DNA of 64,000 nt from Kitasatospora azatica KCTC 9699. Lineage in GTDB: Bacteria > Actinomycetota > Actinomycetes > Streptomycetales > Streptomycetaceae. Position 1 is the first letter of the stretch. Every line of letters begins with the position of its first letter. The notes under the pieces are model-generated. The model had not been told where the DNA came from and made no database searches. It saw only the letters and a program-made list of their open reading frames with translations. The stretch is from positions 4,216,001-4,280,000 of the forward strand of contig NZ_JQMO01000003.1 in assembly GCF_000744785.1 (NCBI RefSeq), written 5' to 3'. The position numbers and the translations under genes are program-made. Below, one piece after another: positions 9,790-17,846 of this stretch.

Positions 9790-11226
9790 CTAGGACATCT
9801 CGTTGAGCTCAGGATGGGTTTGGCCGCGCACCACGCCGTACTGTCGCCGTACTGCGTCACCAAAGGGCTGGTCCGGGTCGGGCTCGATGGTGAGGGCCTC
9901 GGGCAGCGCCCACTGCGGCGGCTCCTCGGTGCCGGCCAGCGCCCAGGCCGCCTGCCGGGCCGCGCCGCGCGCCGCGTGGTCGCCGGGCGGCGGTATCACC
10001 ACCGGGACGCCGAAGATCAGCGAGGCGATCTCGCGCACCGCCGGCAGCCGGCCGACCGCGCCGAGCAGCACCACCCGGTTGATCGCCACGCCCTGGGCGC
10101 GCAGCGTGTCCAGCGCGTCGGCGATGTTGCAGAGCATCCCCTCCACGGCGGCCCTGGCCAGGTGCTCGGGGGTCATCGACTCGGCCCGAAGGCCCGTCAG
10201 AGTGCCGGCCGCGTTCGGCAGTCGGGGGGTGCGCTCGCCGTCCAGGTAGGGCAGCAGGACCAGGCCGTAGGCACCCGGGGAGGAGCGCAGCGCCAGCTCG
10301 CTCAGGCCCTCCAGGTCGCAGCCGAGCAGTGCGGCGGTGGAGCGCAGCACCTGGGCGGCGTTGAGCGTGCCGACCATCGGCAGGTGGTTGCCGGTGGCGT
10401 CGGCGAACGAGGAGACGATGCCCTTGGGGTCCACCACCGGCTGCCCGTGCACGGCGAAGATGGTGCCCGAGGAGCCGAGCGAGACCACCGCGTCCCCGGG
10501 GACCAGGCCCAGGCCCAGCGCGGCGGCCATGTTGTCCCCGGTGCCGGCCGAGATCAGCAGACCCTCGGGGGTGTGCCCGGCGGGCTCGTTGGGGCCGAGC
10601 ACCTCCGGCAGCCGCAGCAGTTCGTGGCCGAGCGCCAGCTTGACCAGGTCCTGGCGGTACTCGCCGGTGATCGGCGACCAGTAGCCGGTGCCGGAGGCGT
10701 CGCCGCGGTCGGTGGTGCGCCGCTGCGGGTGGCCGAGCAGCTGCCAGACCAGCCAGTCGTGCGGCAGCATCACCTCGGCGATCCGCCGCGCGTTGGCCGG
10801 CTCGAACTCGGCCAGCCAGCGCAGCTTGGCGATGGTGTAGGTGGCCGCCGGGACGGCGCCGATCGCCTCGGTCCAGGCGGCGGGGCCGCCCAGCGCGTCC
10901 ACCAGGTGGGCGGCCGCGCCCGAGGAGCGCGGGTCGGTCCACAGCAGTGCCGGGCGGACCAGCACGCCGCCCGCGTCCAGCCCGATCATGCTGTGCTGCT
11001 GCGCGGAGACGCCGATCGCCCGGACCCCCTCCAGCAGGCCGCCGGTGGCCGCGTCGCCCAGCGAGTGCAGCCAGGACTGCGGGTCCGCCTCGGTGCTGCG
11101 GGCTCGTGAGGCCTCGGACTCCGGGTGCGGGGCCTTGCCCGAGCGCAGTACCTCACCGGTGTCCGCGTCACACGCGACGATCCGGGTGCGAAGGGTCGAG
11201 CTGTCGATGCCCGCAACGATGGCCAT
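9790..11226 (-). CDS. xylB: FGGY-family carbohydrate kinase, xylulokinase-like
   Basis: Predicted to phosphorylate a ketose sugar, most likely D-xylulose, with ATP. The 478-residue protein has the N-terminal phosphate-binding loop GIDSSTLRTRIV, the sugar-binding SAQQHSMIGLD and LLWTDPRS, and the C-terminal ATP-binding half with SLGSSGTIFAV and YLDGERTPRLPNAAG. The adenosine motif, usually a GGG type, reads LLGAVGRLPAVREI here, a divergence that could alter nucleotide use. I start at MAIVAGIDSST; two upstream codons also encode Met-like starts. It follows the small YtxH-like gene and no xylose isomerase is nearby, so the exact substrate is uncertain. Confidence 0.82.
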   Translation of the reverse strand: MAIVAGIDSSTLRTRIVACDADTGEVLRSGKAPHPESEASRARSTEADPQSWLHSLGDAATGGLLEGVRAIGVSAQQHSMIGLDAGGVLVRPALLWTDPRSSGAAAHLVDALGGPAAWTEAIGAVPAATYTIAKLRWLAEFEPANARRIAEVMLPHDWLVWQLLGHPQRRTTDRGDASGTGYWSPITGEYRQDLVKLALGHELLRLPEVLGPNEPAGHTPEGLLISAGTGDNMAAALGLGLVPGDAVVSLGSSGTIFAVHGQPVVDPKGIVSSFADATGNHLPMVGTLNAAQVLRSTAALLGCDLEGLSELALRSSPGAYGLVLLPYLDGERTPRLPNAAGTLTGLRAESMTPEHLARAAVEGMLCNIADALDTLRAQGVAINRVVLLGAVGRLPAVREIASLIFGVPVVIPPPGDHAARGAARQAAWALAGTEEPPQWALPEALTIEPDPDQPFGDAVRRQYGVVRGQTHPELNEMS

Positions 11227-11303
11227 GATGGAGATCATGCCTCAGCCGGGCCCCGTGGGACGGTCGCCTGCGGCAAGTGTTGCCCACTCGGTACCGCCCG
11301 GCG

Positions 11304-11597
11304 CTACCGCCGGACGGTGCCCCAGCTGTCGTCCTGGTCCTGCTTGCGGTGGAAGTACGGCACCCGCTCGGTGAGCGCGTTCGGCAGCTTCTCGCCGACC
11401 TTGCCGGTCACCGCGTCCACCGCCTTTCCGGCCGCCGCGCCCGCCGACTCCTTGGCCCGGTGCGTGGCGTCCTGCACCCGCGGGTTCTGCGCGACCTTCT
11501 GCGCGGCGGCGGCGAGCTGCTCGTAGCGCTGCCGGCCGGCCCGCGCGCCCAGCACGTAGCCCGCCGCGGCCCCCACGATGAACGACAGCTTCCACAT
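11304..11597 (-). CDS. Small YtxH-like membrane-anchored protein
   Basis: A 97-residue protein beginning MWKLSFIVGAAAGYVLGARAGRQRYEQLAAAA, that is, a short glycine-rich hydrophobic segment followed by basic residues and an amphipathic Ala/Lys-rich stretch. This pattern is frequent in actinobacteria and resembles YtxH-type general-stress proteins. The function is unknown; the sequence only supports a single N-terminal membrane segment and a cytoplasmic helical tail ending DSWGTVRR. It is followed at 66 bp by the FGGY kinase gene on the same strand, and preceded by divergent tRNA genes. Confidence 0.8.
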   Translation of the reverse strand: MWKLSFIVGAAAGYVLGARAGRQRYEQLAAAAQKVAQNPRVQDATHRAKESAGAAAGKAVDAVTGKVGEKLPNALTERVPYFHRKQDQDDSWGTVRR

Positions 11598-11864
11598 CTT
11601 TCGGCCTCCACCCTCGTACGCGGCACTTGCCGCGGTGCCCTACCCGTCCCGGCCGTCGGCGAACCGCTCGGCAGGGTCCCGCACTCGCGTGAGCCCCCAG
11701 CATCCCCGGCGCGGGCGCCGGGCGCCCGGCGGGCGCGCCGAACAGCCCGCCGCGAGGATCACGCGAAGATCAGCGGGCGAAAGCGATTGGCGGAGCACCC
11801 CCCTGGATGCGCTAATGTATGTCCCGCAGCGAGCGCTCCTGGGTGCCCGGCGCAGACAACACAA

Positions 11865-11937
11865 TCCCGCATAGCTCAATTGGCAGAGCAGCCGACTGTT
11901 AATCGGCAGGTTATTGGTTCGAGTCCAATTGCGGGAG
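11865..11937 (+). tRNA. tRNA-Asn (anticodon GTT)
   Basis: Cloverleaf with acceptor arms TCCCGCA/TGCGGGA, anticodon stem GCCGA/TCGGC around the loop CTGTTAA (anticodon at 11898-11900), and the T-loop TTCGAGT. Discriminator base G at 11937; no CCA is encoded. Confidence 0.96.
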
Positions 11938-11987
11938 CTCAGGCAGCTGAGCCGGTGTCAACCGGCTCACGGTGCTTGGCACAGCGA

Positions 11988-12060
11988 TCCCCCATAGCTC
12001 AATTGGCAGAGCAGCCGACTGTTAATCGGCAGGTTATTGGTTCGAGTCCAATTGGGGGAG
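11988..12060 (+). tRNA. tRNA-Asn (anticodon GTT), second copy
   Basis: Differs from the first copy only in the acceptor stem, TCCCCCA/TGGGGGA, where one base pair is exchanged G-C for C-G with both sides changed. The body, including the GTT anticodon at 12021-12023, is identical. It lies 50 bp after the first copy, so the two are probably one transcript. Confidence 0.96.
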
Positions 12061-12105
12061 CCAAACCGACGCCCTCCGGCCCACGCCGGGGGGCGTTCGG
12101 CGTTC

Positions 12106-12873
12106 TCAGCTCGCGGTGGCGCCGGTGGCCTGCCGGTACAGCGCGAGGATCCGGTCGTCGAAGCTCACGCTGTACGAGATGTCCGGGGTGTCCCCGCCGG
12201 CCTGGTAGCCGCCGATCACCCCGACCAGCTCCCCCTGGTCGGTCAGCCACGGGCTGCCGCTGGTCCCGTCCGAGAAGCCGCCGCAGTCGAACCGCTCCTG
12301 GGTGGCGCTCTGCGCGGTGGTCCGGGCCGAGCAGGTGACCGGAGTCTCCTGGTCGAACGGGTAGCCGGTGACCGTCACCGGCAGGTCGAAGCCGCGGTTC
12401 ACACCGAGCCGGTTGCCGCCGCCCACCGCTTCCTCGATCTCCCGGCCGTCGGTGGGCCGGACGGTGAGGAAGGCGACGTCGTACTCGGGGTCGGCGTCGT
12501 CCTGCCAGTGCTGGTCCACGATGATCCGGTCCACCGTCCAACTGCCCAGCGGGGTCGTGCCGTCACGGTAGCCGGGCTCGAAGGTCAGCCCGTCGATGGT
12601 GCCGGTGCCGGACTGGTAGACGCAGTGCGCGGCGGTGACCAGCAGGTTGTGCGCCGGGCTGTCGACCACGCTGGCGGTGCAGGAGCGGGCGTTGCCGCGG
12701 TCCGCGTGCCGCAGCACGCCGATCCGCCCGACCGGCCCGTTCGACGGGGCGACCACGGCGCTGAGCGAGGGCGCGGCGTGGGCCGCCCCCTGCTGCTGAC
12801 CGCCGCACCCGGCGCAGGCCAGCGCACCCACCACGGCGGCGCCGAACGCCAGGATCCGCCGCAGCCCGGCCAT
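12106..12873 (-). CDS. Secreted trypsin-like serine protease, probable lipoprotein
   Basis: Predicted extracellular or membrane-tethered endopeptidase of the chymotrypsin fold. The 255-residue protein starts with a signal peptide (LRRILAFGAAVVGALACAGC) whose Cys could be lipidated. The catalytic triad is visible: His in VTAAHCVY (about 100), Asp in EYDVAFLTV (about 136) and Ser in GTSGSPWL (about 213). Paired cysteines flank the His (SCTASVV and AHC) and a further pair lies in VTCSA and FDCGG. A close paralogue follows upstream on the same strand, indicating a tandem duplication. Confidence 0.9.
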   Translation of the reverse strand: MAGLRRILAFGAAVVGALACAGCGGQQQGAAHAAPSLSAVVAPSNGPVGRIGVLRHADRGNARSCTASVVDSPAHNLLVTAAHCVYQSGTGTIDGLTFEPGYRDGTTPLGSWTVDRIIVDQHWQDDADPEYDVAFLTVRPTDGREIEEAVGGGNRLGVNRGFDLPVTVTGYPFDQETPVTCSARTTAQSATQERFDCGGFSDGTSGSPWLTDQGELVGVIGGYQAGGDTPDISYSVSFDDRILALYRQATGATAS

Positions 12874-12977
12874 CCCGCCACCTCTCGGTCCCTCCCGGCA
12901 CGCGGTGCGCCGGACGTCGGACTCAAGATCTACCAGGCCGCGCAGGCCGGACGCCAGCCCTCCACCAGCGGATCCGG

Positions 12978-13829
12978 TCAGCTGGTGGCCCGGTCGTAGA
13001 GGGCCTGCACGGCGTCCCCGAAGTAGCTGCTGTAGGAGGTGTCCGGGGTGTCCCCGCCCTCCTGGTAGCCGCCGATCACGCCGACCACGGTGCCGGTCCT
13101 GGTGGTGGGGTCGAAGCCGGTCACCCAGGGGCTGCCGCTGGTGCCGCCGGTGTAGTCCGGGCAGTCGATCCGCAGTTGGGTGGGGCTCTGCTGGGTGGTG
13201 TTGTTCACACAGGTGATCGGCACGTCGGCGCTGCTCGGATAGCCGGTCAGCTTCACCGGGAGCTGGAAGCCCTTGTTGGTGCCGAGCTTGTTGGCGCCGA
13301 GCACCTGCTGCACCTGCTGGCCGCCCTGCGGCTGGACGATCGCGAAGGCCACGTCCAGGTCCGGGTTGCCGCTCCTCGCCCAGCTCTGGTCGACGGTGAT
13401 CGCGGCCAGCGGCCAGACCCCGTTCGGCGCCTCGCCGCTGCGGTAGCCGGGGACGAAGACCAGATCGTCGCGCTGCCCGACCCCGGGGTCGTAGACGCAG
13501 TGCGCCGCGGTGATGATCAGGTTCTGGCCCGCGCTGTCCACCACGCTGGCGGTGCAGAAGTGGTCGCCCGAGGAGTCCTTGGTGAAGACCGCGCCGACCA
13601 GTGCGTTGAGTGTGGTGGGGGAGGCGGTACGGGTGGTGCCCTTGTGCTTGTCGAAGGCGGCCAGGAAGCGCTCACGGTTCCAGCCGGCGCCGCCGTTCGC
13701 GCTCGCCGCCGTCCCCGCGGGTGTGGTCACCCAGACCGCGCCGTTCGGCTGTTCCGCCGAGGAACCGCAGCCGACCGTCGCCGCGAGCAGCGCGACCGCC
13801 AGGCCGAGTGCCGGCTTTCGCCCCGTCAT
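12978..13829 (-). CDS. Secreted trypsin-like serine protease, paralogue of the neighbour
   Basis: A 283-residue paralogue of the downstream protease with the same triad: His in IITAAHCVYD, Asp in DLDVAFAIV and Ser in GGTSGSPWV. It keeps the C-terminal block VVGVIGGYQEGGDTPDTSYSS, nearly the same as in its neighbour, and adds about 30 residues between signal peptide and protease domain (NRERFLAAFDKHKGTTR). The signal peptide ends in ATVGC, a plausible lipobox. The 104-bp gap between the two genes suggests a shared transcript or independent promoters after duplication. Substrates cannot be inferred. Confidence 0.9.
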   Translation of the reverse strand: MTGRKPALGLAVALLAATVGCGSSAEQPNGAVWVTTPAGTAASANGGAGWNRERFLAAFDKHKGTTRTASPTTLNALVGAVFTKDSSGDHFCTASVVDSAGQNLIITAAHCVYDPGVGQRDDLVFVPGYRSGEAPNGVWPLAAITVDQSWARSGNPDLDVAFAIVQPQGGQQVQQVLGANKLGTNKGFQLPVKLTGYPSSADVPITCVNNTTQQSPTQLRIDCPDYTGGTSGSPWVTGFDPTTRTGTVVGVIGGYQEGGDTPDTSYSSYFGDAVQALYDRATS

Positions 13830-14022
13830 CCGACTCCCTCCACCGCTGTCCGCACCGCCCGGACCCCGGAACCGCAGCTCAGGGGCCGGGAGCGCACTCG
13901 TGGTACGCCCCCGGCGCGCACCACGGCTGATCGACCGGATATGCTGCCCGAGGCGGCCCTGCGGGGCCGTCTGTGCTGCGATGGACAGCCACTGTGGTGG
14001 CCGGTGCCGACGCGGTGAGTTC

Positions 14023-14096
14023 GGGGCGGTAGCTCAGCCGGTTAGAGCAGGGGACTCATAATCCCTGGGTCGTGGGTTCGAGTCCCACCCGCCCTA
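14023..14096 (+). tRNA. tRNA with CAT anticodon (elongator Met, or Ile2)
   Basis: Acceptor GGGGCGG pairs with CCGCCCT (first pair G-T), anticodon loop CTCATAA (anticodon 14057-14059), T-arm GTGGG/CCCAC. It is not the initiator tRNA, which has a mismatched first pair and three G-C pairs in the anticodon stem in another context. The stretch AGAGCAGGGGACTCATAATC resembles isoleucine-2 tRNAs, in which the C is modified by TilS, so Ile2 is a real alternative to elongator Met. CC but not CCA follows. Confidence 0.9.
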
Positions 14097-14427
14097 CCTA
14101 CGCTTTACGGGGTCTCGCGCGGGTCTCACCAAGGTGAACTCCGGGATTTCGGGGTCGCACCAGGGGGAATCGTAGGGCACGGGCCCGATTCTGACGGCGC
14201 GACAGGCCGCTGTTCACCCTGATGGAGAAGTGCGGCGGGTTCGGCGTTGACCGTGCTGTCGGCCGTACGGCTGAACTTCGCTGTGACAGGTTGCATGCGC
14301 ATGGATGCGCCGTGTGATCGTTGCATGTGTCGAACCGCCATCACGCTCCCATGTGCTGAACAACGATGCGGCTGCTCGCGCCCTGAGTGCTGAGCCCCGC
14401 GCCCTGTCCTGAGCCCGGTCTGGAGCC
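14097..14427. other. Gene-free stretch downstream of the CAT tRNA
   Basis: About 330 bases without a convincing gene. The minus strand reads a short peptide-like run, VPYDSPWCDPEIPEF, near 14140-14180, interrupted upstream by a stop, which may be a decayed gene. The position just 3' of a tRNA is where integrative elements insert, but no integrase or direct repeat of the tRNA end is visible. Confidence 0.4.
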
Positions 14428-15312
14428 CTACGGCCCGCAGGCGAGCAGGACCGGGACGGTGGGCAGCGCCAGGGCGAGCAGGCAGTAGGCGGTGCGCAGG
14501 GGGCGGGGGAGCGGGTGGACGGGGAGCAGGCGGCGGACGCGTTGGGCGGTCGCGAGGTGGCCGGCGGCGAGGGTGCCGGGCGGGGTGGCGGCGGTGGCGA
14601 CCGCGCACAGGGCGGTGGCCAGGGTGTGCGGGGCGCTGTGGCGCAGGGCCCGGTCGTCGGCGGCCATCTCGATCAGCACGGGGATCTGTTCGGCCGCCGC
14701 ACGGGCCAGCGGTAGGCGGGGCAGGGCCCGGCCCAGCGCTCCGGCGGCGCTGCTCGGCAGGTGGTGACGGCCACTCAGATGGGCACGCTCGTGGGCCAGC
14801 ACGGCCGCGCGCTGCGGTGCGTCCAGCAGTTCGAGAGCGCCACGGGAGAGGATCACCCGACCGCCCCGGCCGGGGACGCACCAGGCGACCGCCCGCGGGT
14901 CCTCGACGGTCCACCAGGCCTCGGCGGCCTCCTGACGGGCCACCAGGTCGAGCAGCTCGCGGTGCCTGGCCCGGGCCCGGGCCGCGCGGAACCAGGCCGG
15001 GCCGACCACGGCGGCGGCCGACGCGAGCACCAGGGCGCCGATCAGCAGCGCCTGCCGGTGGCCGGTCGGCCCCTCGACCATCCGCTCGGCGTCCCGGGCC
15101 AGCCAGGTCAGTGGCGGGCCGCTGAGGTGGCCGGGCTCGGTGAGGGTGTGCACGGTCATCGCCACGGCGGTGGCGAAGGCGAGCCACAGGCTCAGCCAGA
15201 GCGCGAGCGCGGCCCGTGGCGCGCGCACGGCCCAGCGGGCCCGGGCCAGCGCCGACGGCGCGAAGCCGCCGACCCAGGTGCCGAAGAGCAGCAGCAGGAG
15301 CAGGCCGATCAC
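14428..15312 (-). CDS. M56/M48-type integral-membrane zinc metalloprotease
   Basis: A 294-residue membrane peptidase of the BlaR1/MecR1-like M56 group. Several hydrophobic segments surround a cytoplasmic catalytic loop with the zinc motif HERAH (in AVLAHERAHLSGRHH, about residues 170-184) and a downstream Glu/Asp cluster (EMAADDRALR). It lacks the extracellular beta-lactam sensor domain of BlaR1. The start is GTG, overlapping the stop of the BlaI-type gene as GTGA, so the two are co-translated. In this family the protease and BlaI repressor act together; the inducer here is unknown and need not be a beta-lactam. Confidence 0.9.
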   Translation of the reverse strand: MIGLLLLLLFGTWVGGFAPSALARARWAVRAPRAALALWLSLWLAFATAVAMTVHTLTEPGHLSGPPLTWLARDAERMVEGPTGHRQALLIGALVLASAAAVVGPAWFRAARARARHRELLDLVARQEAAEAWWTVEDPRAVAWCVPGRGGRVILSRGALELLDAPQRAAVLAHERAHLSGRHHLPSSAAGALGRALPRLPLARAAAEQIPVLIEMAADDRALRHSAPHTLATALCAVATAATPPGTLAAGHLATAQRVRRLLPVHPLPRPLRTAYCLLALALPTVPVLLACGP

Positions 15313-15683
15313 GCTGCGCCGCCGTCACGCGGGGCGCCCTCGGTCAGCACTGCGCGCAGCGCGGCGGCCTGCTCGGCGTCCATGCCCTCGACGAAGAGCA
15401 GCAGCGCGGCGCGCGGGTCGTGGCTCTCGCCGAGCACCTCGCGCATCAGGTCGGCGGTGTACTCCTCGCGGCTGCGCACCGGCTGGTACAGCCAGGCGCG
15501 TCCCTCCTTGTGCCGGCGCAGTCGGCCCTTGCGGTAGAGGATGTCGGCGACCGTGGTGACGGTGGTGTAGGCGATCGGGCGGGTCCGGTTGAGGTCGTCG
15601 ACCACCTCGCGCATGCTGGTCGGCCGCCCGCGGGCCCAGAGCCGCTCCATGATCTCGGTCTCCAGCTCGCCGAACCCGCGCAC
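15309..15683 (-). CDS. BlaI/MecI-type transcriptional repressor
   Basis: Winged-helix repressor expected to bind its own promoter and be inactivated through the coupled membrane protease. The domain FGELETEIMERLWARGRPTSMREVVDDLNRTRPIAYTTVTTVADILYRKGRLRR is characteristic of the family, followed by the helical dimerisation part EEYTADLMREVLGESHDPRAALLLFVEG. I use the GTG at 15683 because AGGAG lies about 8 bases upstream and the conserved domain begins straight after; a longer reading starts at 15767. Translation is coupled to the M56 protease. Confidence 0.9.
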   Translation of the reverse strand: MRGFGELETEIMERLWARGRPTSMREVVDDLNRTRPIAYTTVTTVADILYRKGRLRRHKEGRAWLYQPVRSREEYTADLMREVLGESHDPRAALLLFVEGMDAEQAAALRAVLTEGAPRDGGAA

Positions 15684-15783
15684 CGCCCCGCTCCTCTCGA
15701 CCCGCTCCCCTCGCCCACTCGCCGGCCAGCCTAGCCGCAGGCCCCGGTCCAGGCCTCGGTCGCTCACCCCAGGCGTCGGTCGC

Positions 15784-16071
15784 TCAGTTCCAGCGTCCGG
15801 CGAGCCAGCGGGCGCCGCGCAGCAGGGCCAGCCGGCGGCGCTGGCGGCGGGAGTTGCCGCGGGCCTGGGCCGGGACCCGGCCGGGCGGGGCGCCGGCCAG
15901 CGCGGCCAACCGGCCGGCCGCGCGGGCGAGCTCGGCGAGCAGGCGGCGGCGCCGGGCGGGGTCGGTGCTGTGCAGCAGGGCGGCGTGCAGCCCCTCGATC
16001 TCGGCGACGGCGGCCGCCAGGCGAAGGTCGGCGGCGTCGGTGGACCGGTGGTCCCCCCAGTGCTTGGTCAG
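15784..16071 (-). CDS. Small Arg/Ala-rich protein with an apparent CTG start
   Basis: An open frame of 95 codons with strong GC3 bias but no ATG, GTG or TTG near its beginning. It lies in the same frame as the preceding LCP gene, directly after that gene's TGA, and the first plausible initiation codon is CTG at 16071, with GGAAGGG 7 bases upstream. The product is helical and charged: DAADLRLAAAVAEIEGLHAAL, then DPARRRRLLAELARAAGRL and a basic tail. No family recognised. It could be a coupled small gene with a rare start or a read-through extension of the LCP protein. Confidence 0.55.
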   Translation of the reverse strand: MTKHWGDHRSTDAADLRLAAAVAEIEGLHAALLHSTDPARRRRLLAELARAAGRLAALAGAPPGRVPAQARGNSRRQRRRLALLRGARWLAGRWN

Positions 16072-16092
16072 CGGTGTTCCCTTCCGAGTAGG

Positions 16093-17613
16093 TCAGCCGT
16101 AGGTGAGGCCGGCGCAGGGATCGGCGTCGGCGGGGCGGCTGTTCTGCGCGATTCCGGTGGGCAGGCCCGTGGGTGACGGGCCGGCCGATGGCGAGGCGGT
16201 GGCGGCGGCCGTGGCGGCGTAGTCGTCGCCGAGGGTGACGGTCAGCGGGACGGTCGCCTCGGCGTCGGCGCGCACGTCCGCGCCGGGGAAGTACTGGGCG
16301 AGCTGCTCGGCCTCCCCCTGGTGACCGGGGCCGTAGCCGATGGTGGTGACCGCGTGCTCGATCCCGCCGCTGCCCGCGCTGACGTCCTGGTACCCCTTGG
16401 CCCGCAGCTCGTGGACCGCCTGCAGGGACAGGCCGTAGGTGCGGGTGCCGTTCTGGACGAGGACCGGGACCGTGAGGTTGACGGCCGGGCTGGCGGAAAC
16501 CGGTGCGGCGGTGCTCGGATCCGCCGGTCGGCCGGTGCTCTGGCCATCCAGTGTGCGGTCCTGGCGCAGGAGCGTCCACAGGGTATCGACGTCGGGATGG
16601 ACCAGGGCGACCCGGTCTCCGGCGTACCGCCAGGGCGCGGTGACGAAGGTGATGTCGGCGAGTTTGATCGAGCGCATCGACTGGGCGAACGAGGCCAGCT
16701 TCATCGGGCTGCCGAGCGCCGGGTCGACGGTGAGCGACTTGGTCGCCGCGTCGGCGAGCGGCAGCAGCGCGGTGAGGTCGAAGCCGCGGTCCTGGATCTT
16801 CTTGATCAGGGCGCCGAGGAAGGCCTGCTGACGCTTCATCCGCCCGATGTCCGAGCCGTCGCCGATCCCGTGCCGGGCGCGGACGAAGTCCAGTGCGGAC
16901 TGGCCGGCCACGTTCTGGCGGCCCTTCTTCAGGTGGATGCCGAAGCCGTTGATGTCGTTGGGGACGCAGACCGGCACCCCGCCGACCGCGGCGGTCATCG
17001 TCGCGAAGCCCTTGAAGTCGACCACGATGGTGTGGTGGACCCGCAGGCCGGTCATGGTCTCCACGGTGTTCTGGGTGCAGGCCGGGTTGCCGGTCGGGCT
17101 CGCGCCCAGCGAGAAGGCCGAGTTGAACATCTGGTCGTGCTGCGGCACGGTCCACTTGCCGTTGGGCAGCAGGCAGCGCGGGATGTCCACCAGCGAGTCG
17201 CGCGGGATCGAGACGCCGACCGCGTGCCGGTGGTCGGCGTAGACGTGCAGCAGGACGGCGGTGTCGGAGCTGCCCGCGCCGAGCTCGCCGCCGGCCAGCG
17301 TGTCGTTGCCGTTGGCCCGGCTGTCCGAGCCGAGCAGCAGGATGTTGACGGGTTGTGAGCCGCTGGCGTCGGCCGGCCCGTCCGGCGGCCGGTCGCTGGC
17401 GATTCCGGCGCTGTCGAAGATCGACAGGTTGCCGTTGAGGTGCTCGTAGAACCAGAAGCCGGCGCCGGCGGTGGCCAGGACCAGGGCGGCCGCGGTCAGC
17501 CCGGCGATCTTCGCCAGGTGGCGGCGTCGGTGCTGGGCGGCGGAGGGCTCGGGCCGTACGCTGGTGCCTTCGGGCTTGCCTCGGGCACGCTCCTTGCCGG
17601 GACGGTCGGTCAT
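16093..17613 (-). CDS. LytR-CpsA-Psr (LCP) family cell-wall glycopolymer ligase with LytR C-terminal domain
   Basis: Predicted to transfer lipid-linked anionic or other glycopolymers to peptidoglycan outside the membrane. The 506-residue protein has a short cytoplasmic basic N-terminus, one transmembrane helix (AKIAGLTAAALVLATAGAGFW begins it), an LCP domain (VNILLLGSDSRANG, SDTAVLLHVYADHRHAVGVSIPRDSLVDIP, GGVPVCVPNDINGFGIHLKKG, LDFVRARHGIGDGSDIGR) with the Arg/Asp lipid-phosphate residues, and a LytR_C domain at the C-terminus (VPVLVQNGTRTYGLSLQAVHELRAKGYQDV). ATG at 17613 is chosen for its GGAG 8 bases upstream. It lies near an FtsW/RodA-type gene, consistent with a cell-envelope role. Confidence 0.92.
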   Translation of the reverse strand: MTDRPGKERARGKPEGTSVRPEPSAAQHRRRHLAKIAGLTAAALVLATAGAGFWFYEHLNGNLSIFDSAGIASDRPPDGPADASGSQPVNILLLGSDSRANGNDTLAGGELGAGSSDTAVLLHVYADHRHAVGVSIPRDSLVDIPRCLLPNGKWTVPQHDQMFNSAFSLGASPTGNPACTQNTVETMTGLRVHHTIVVDFKGFATMTAAVGGVPVCVPNDINGFGIHLKKGRQNVAGQSALDFVRARHGIGDGSDIGRMKRQQAFLGALIKKIQDRGFDLTALLPLADAATKSLTVDPALGSPMKLASFAQSMRSIKLADITFVTAPWRYAGDRVALVHPDVDTLWTLLRQDRTLDGQSTGRPADPSTAAPVSASPAVNLTVPVLVQNGTRTYGLSLQAVHELRAKGYQDVSAGSGGIEHAVTTIGYGPGHQGEAEQLAQYFPGADVRADAEATVPLTVTLGDDYAATAAATASPSAGPSPTGLPTGIAQNSRPADADPCAGLTYG

Positions 17614-17846
17614 CGAAGGTCTCCGCACGGTTGCCGGTGGGCTGATGGCTCGTCAGGGCCGGTTGCCCGGTTGGGCGCCCGGGGCCTCTCTGGGGGCGAC
17701 CCACTCGGATATCCGGTTGCACACTTGCGCAATTTAGCAAGTAATGGGCATGCCGCAAAACCCGGCGGCGTGGTCAAGCGGGGGATGCGGCCGTTCGGCC
17801 CAGGATCAAGCAGGCGCCAGCAGACGTCGCAGGGCGTCGGGAGGCG

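Noticed and set aside
12037..12999. 320-residue plus-strand frame after the tRNA-Asn pair
   Set aside because: Begins inside the tRNA gene and runs antisense to the intact serine protease.
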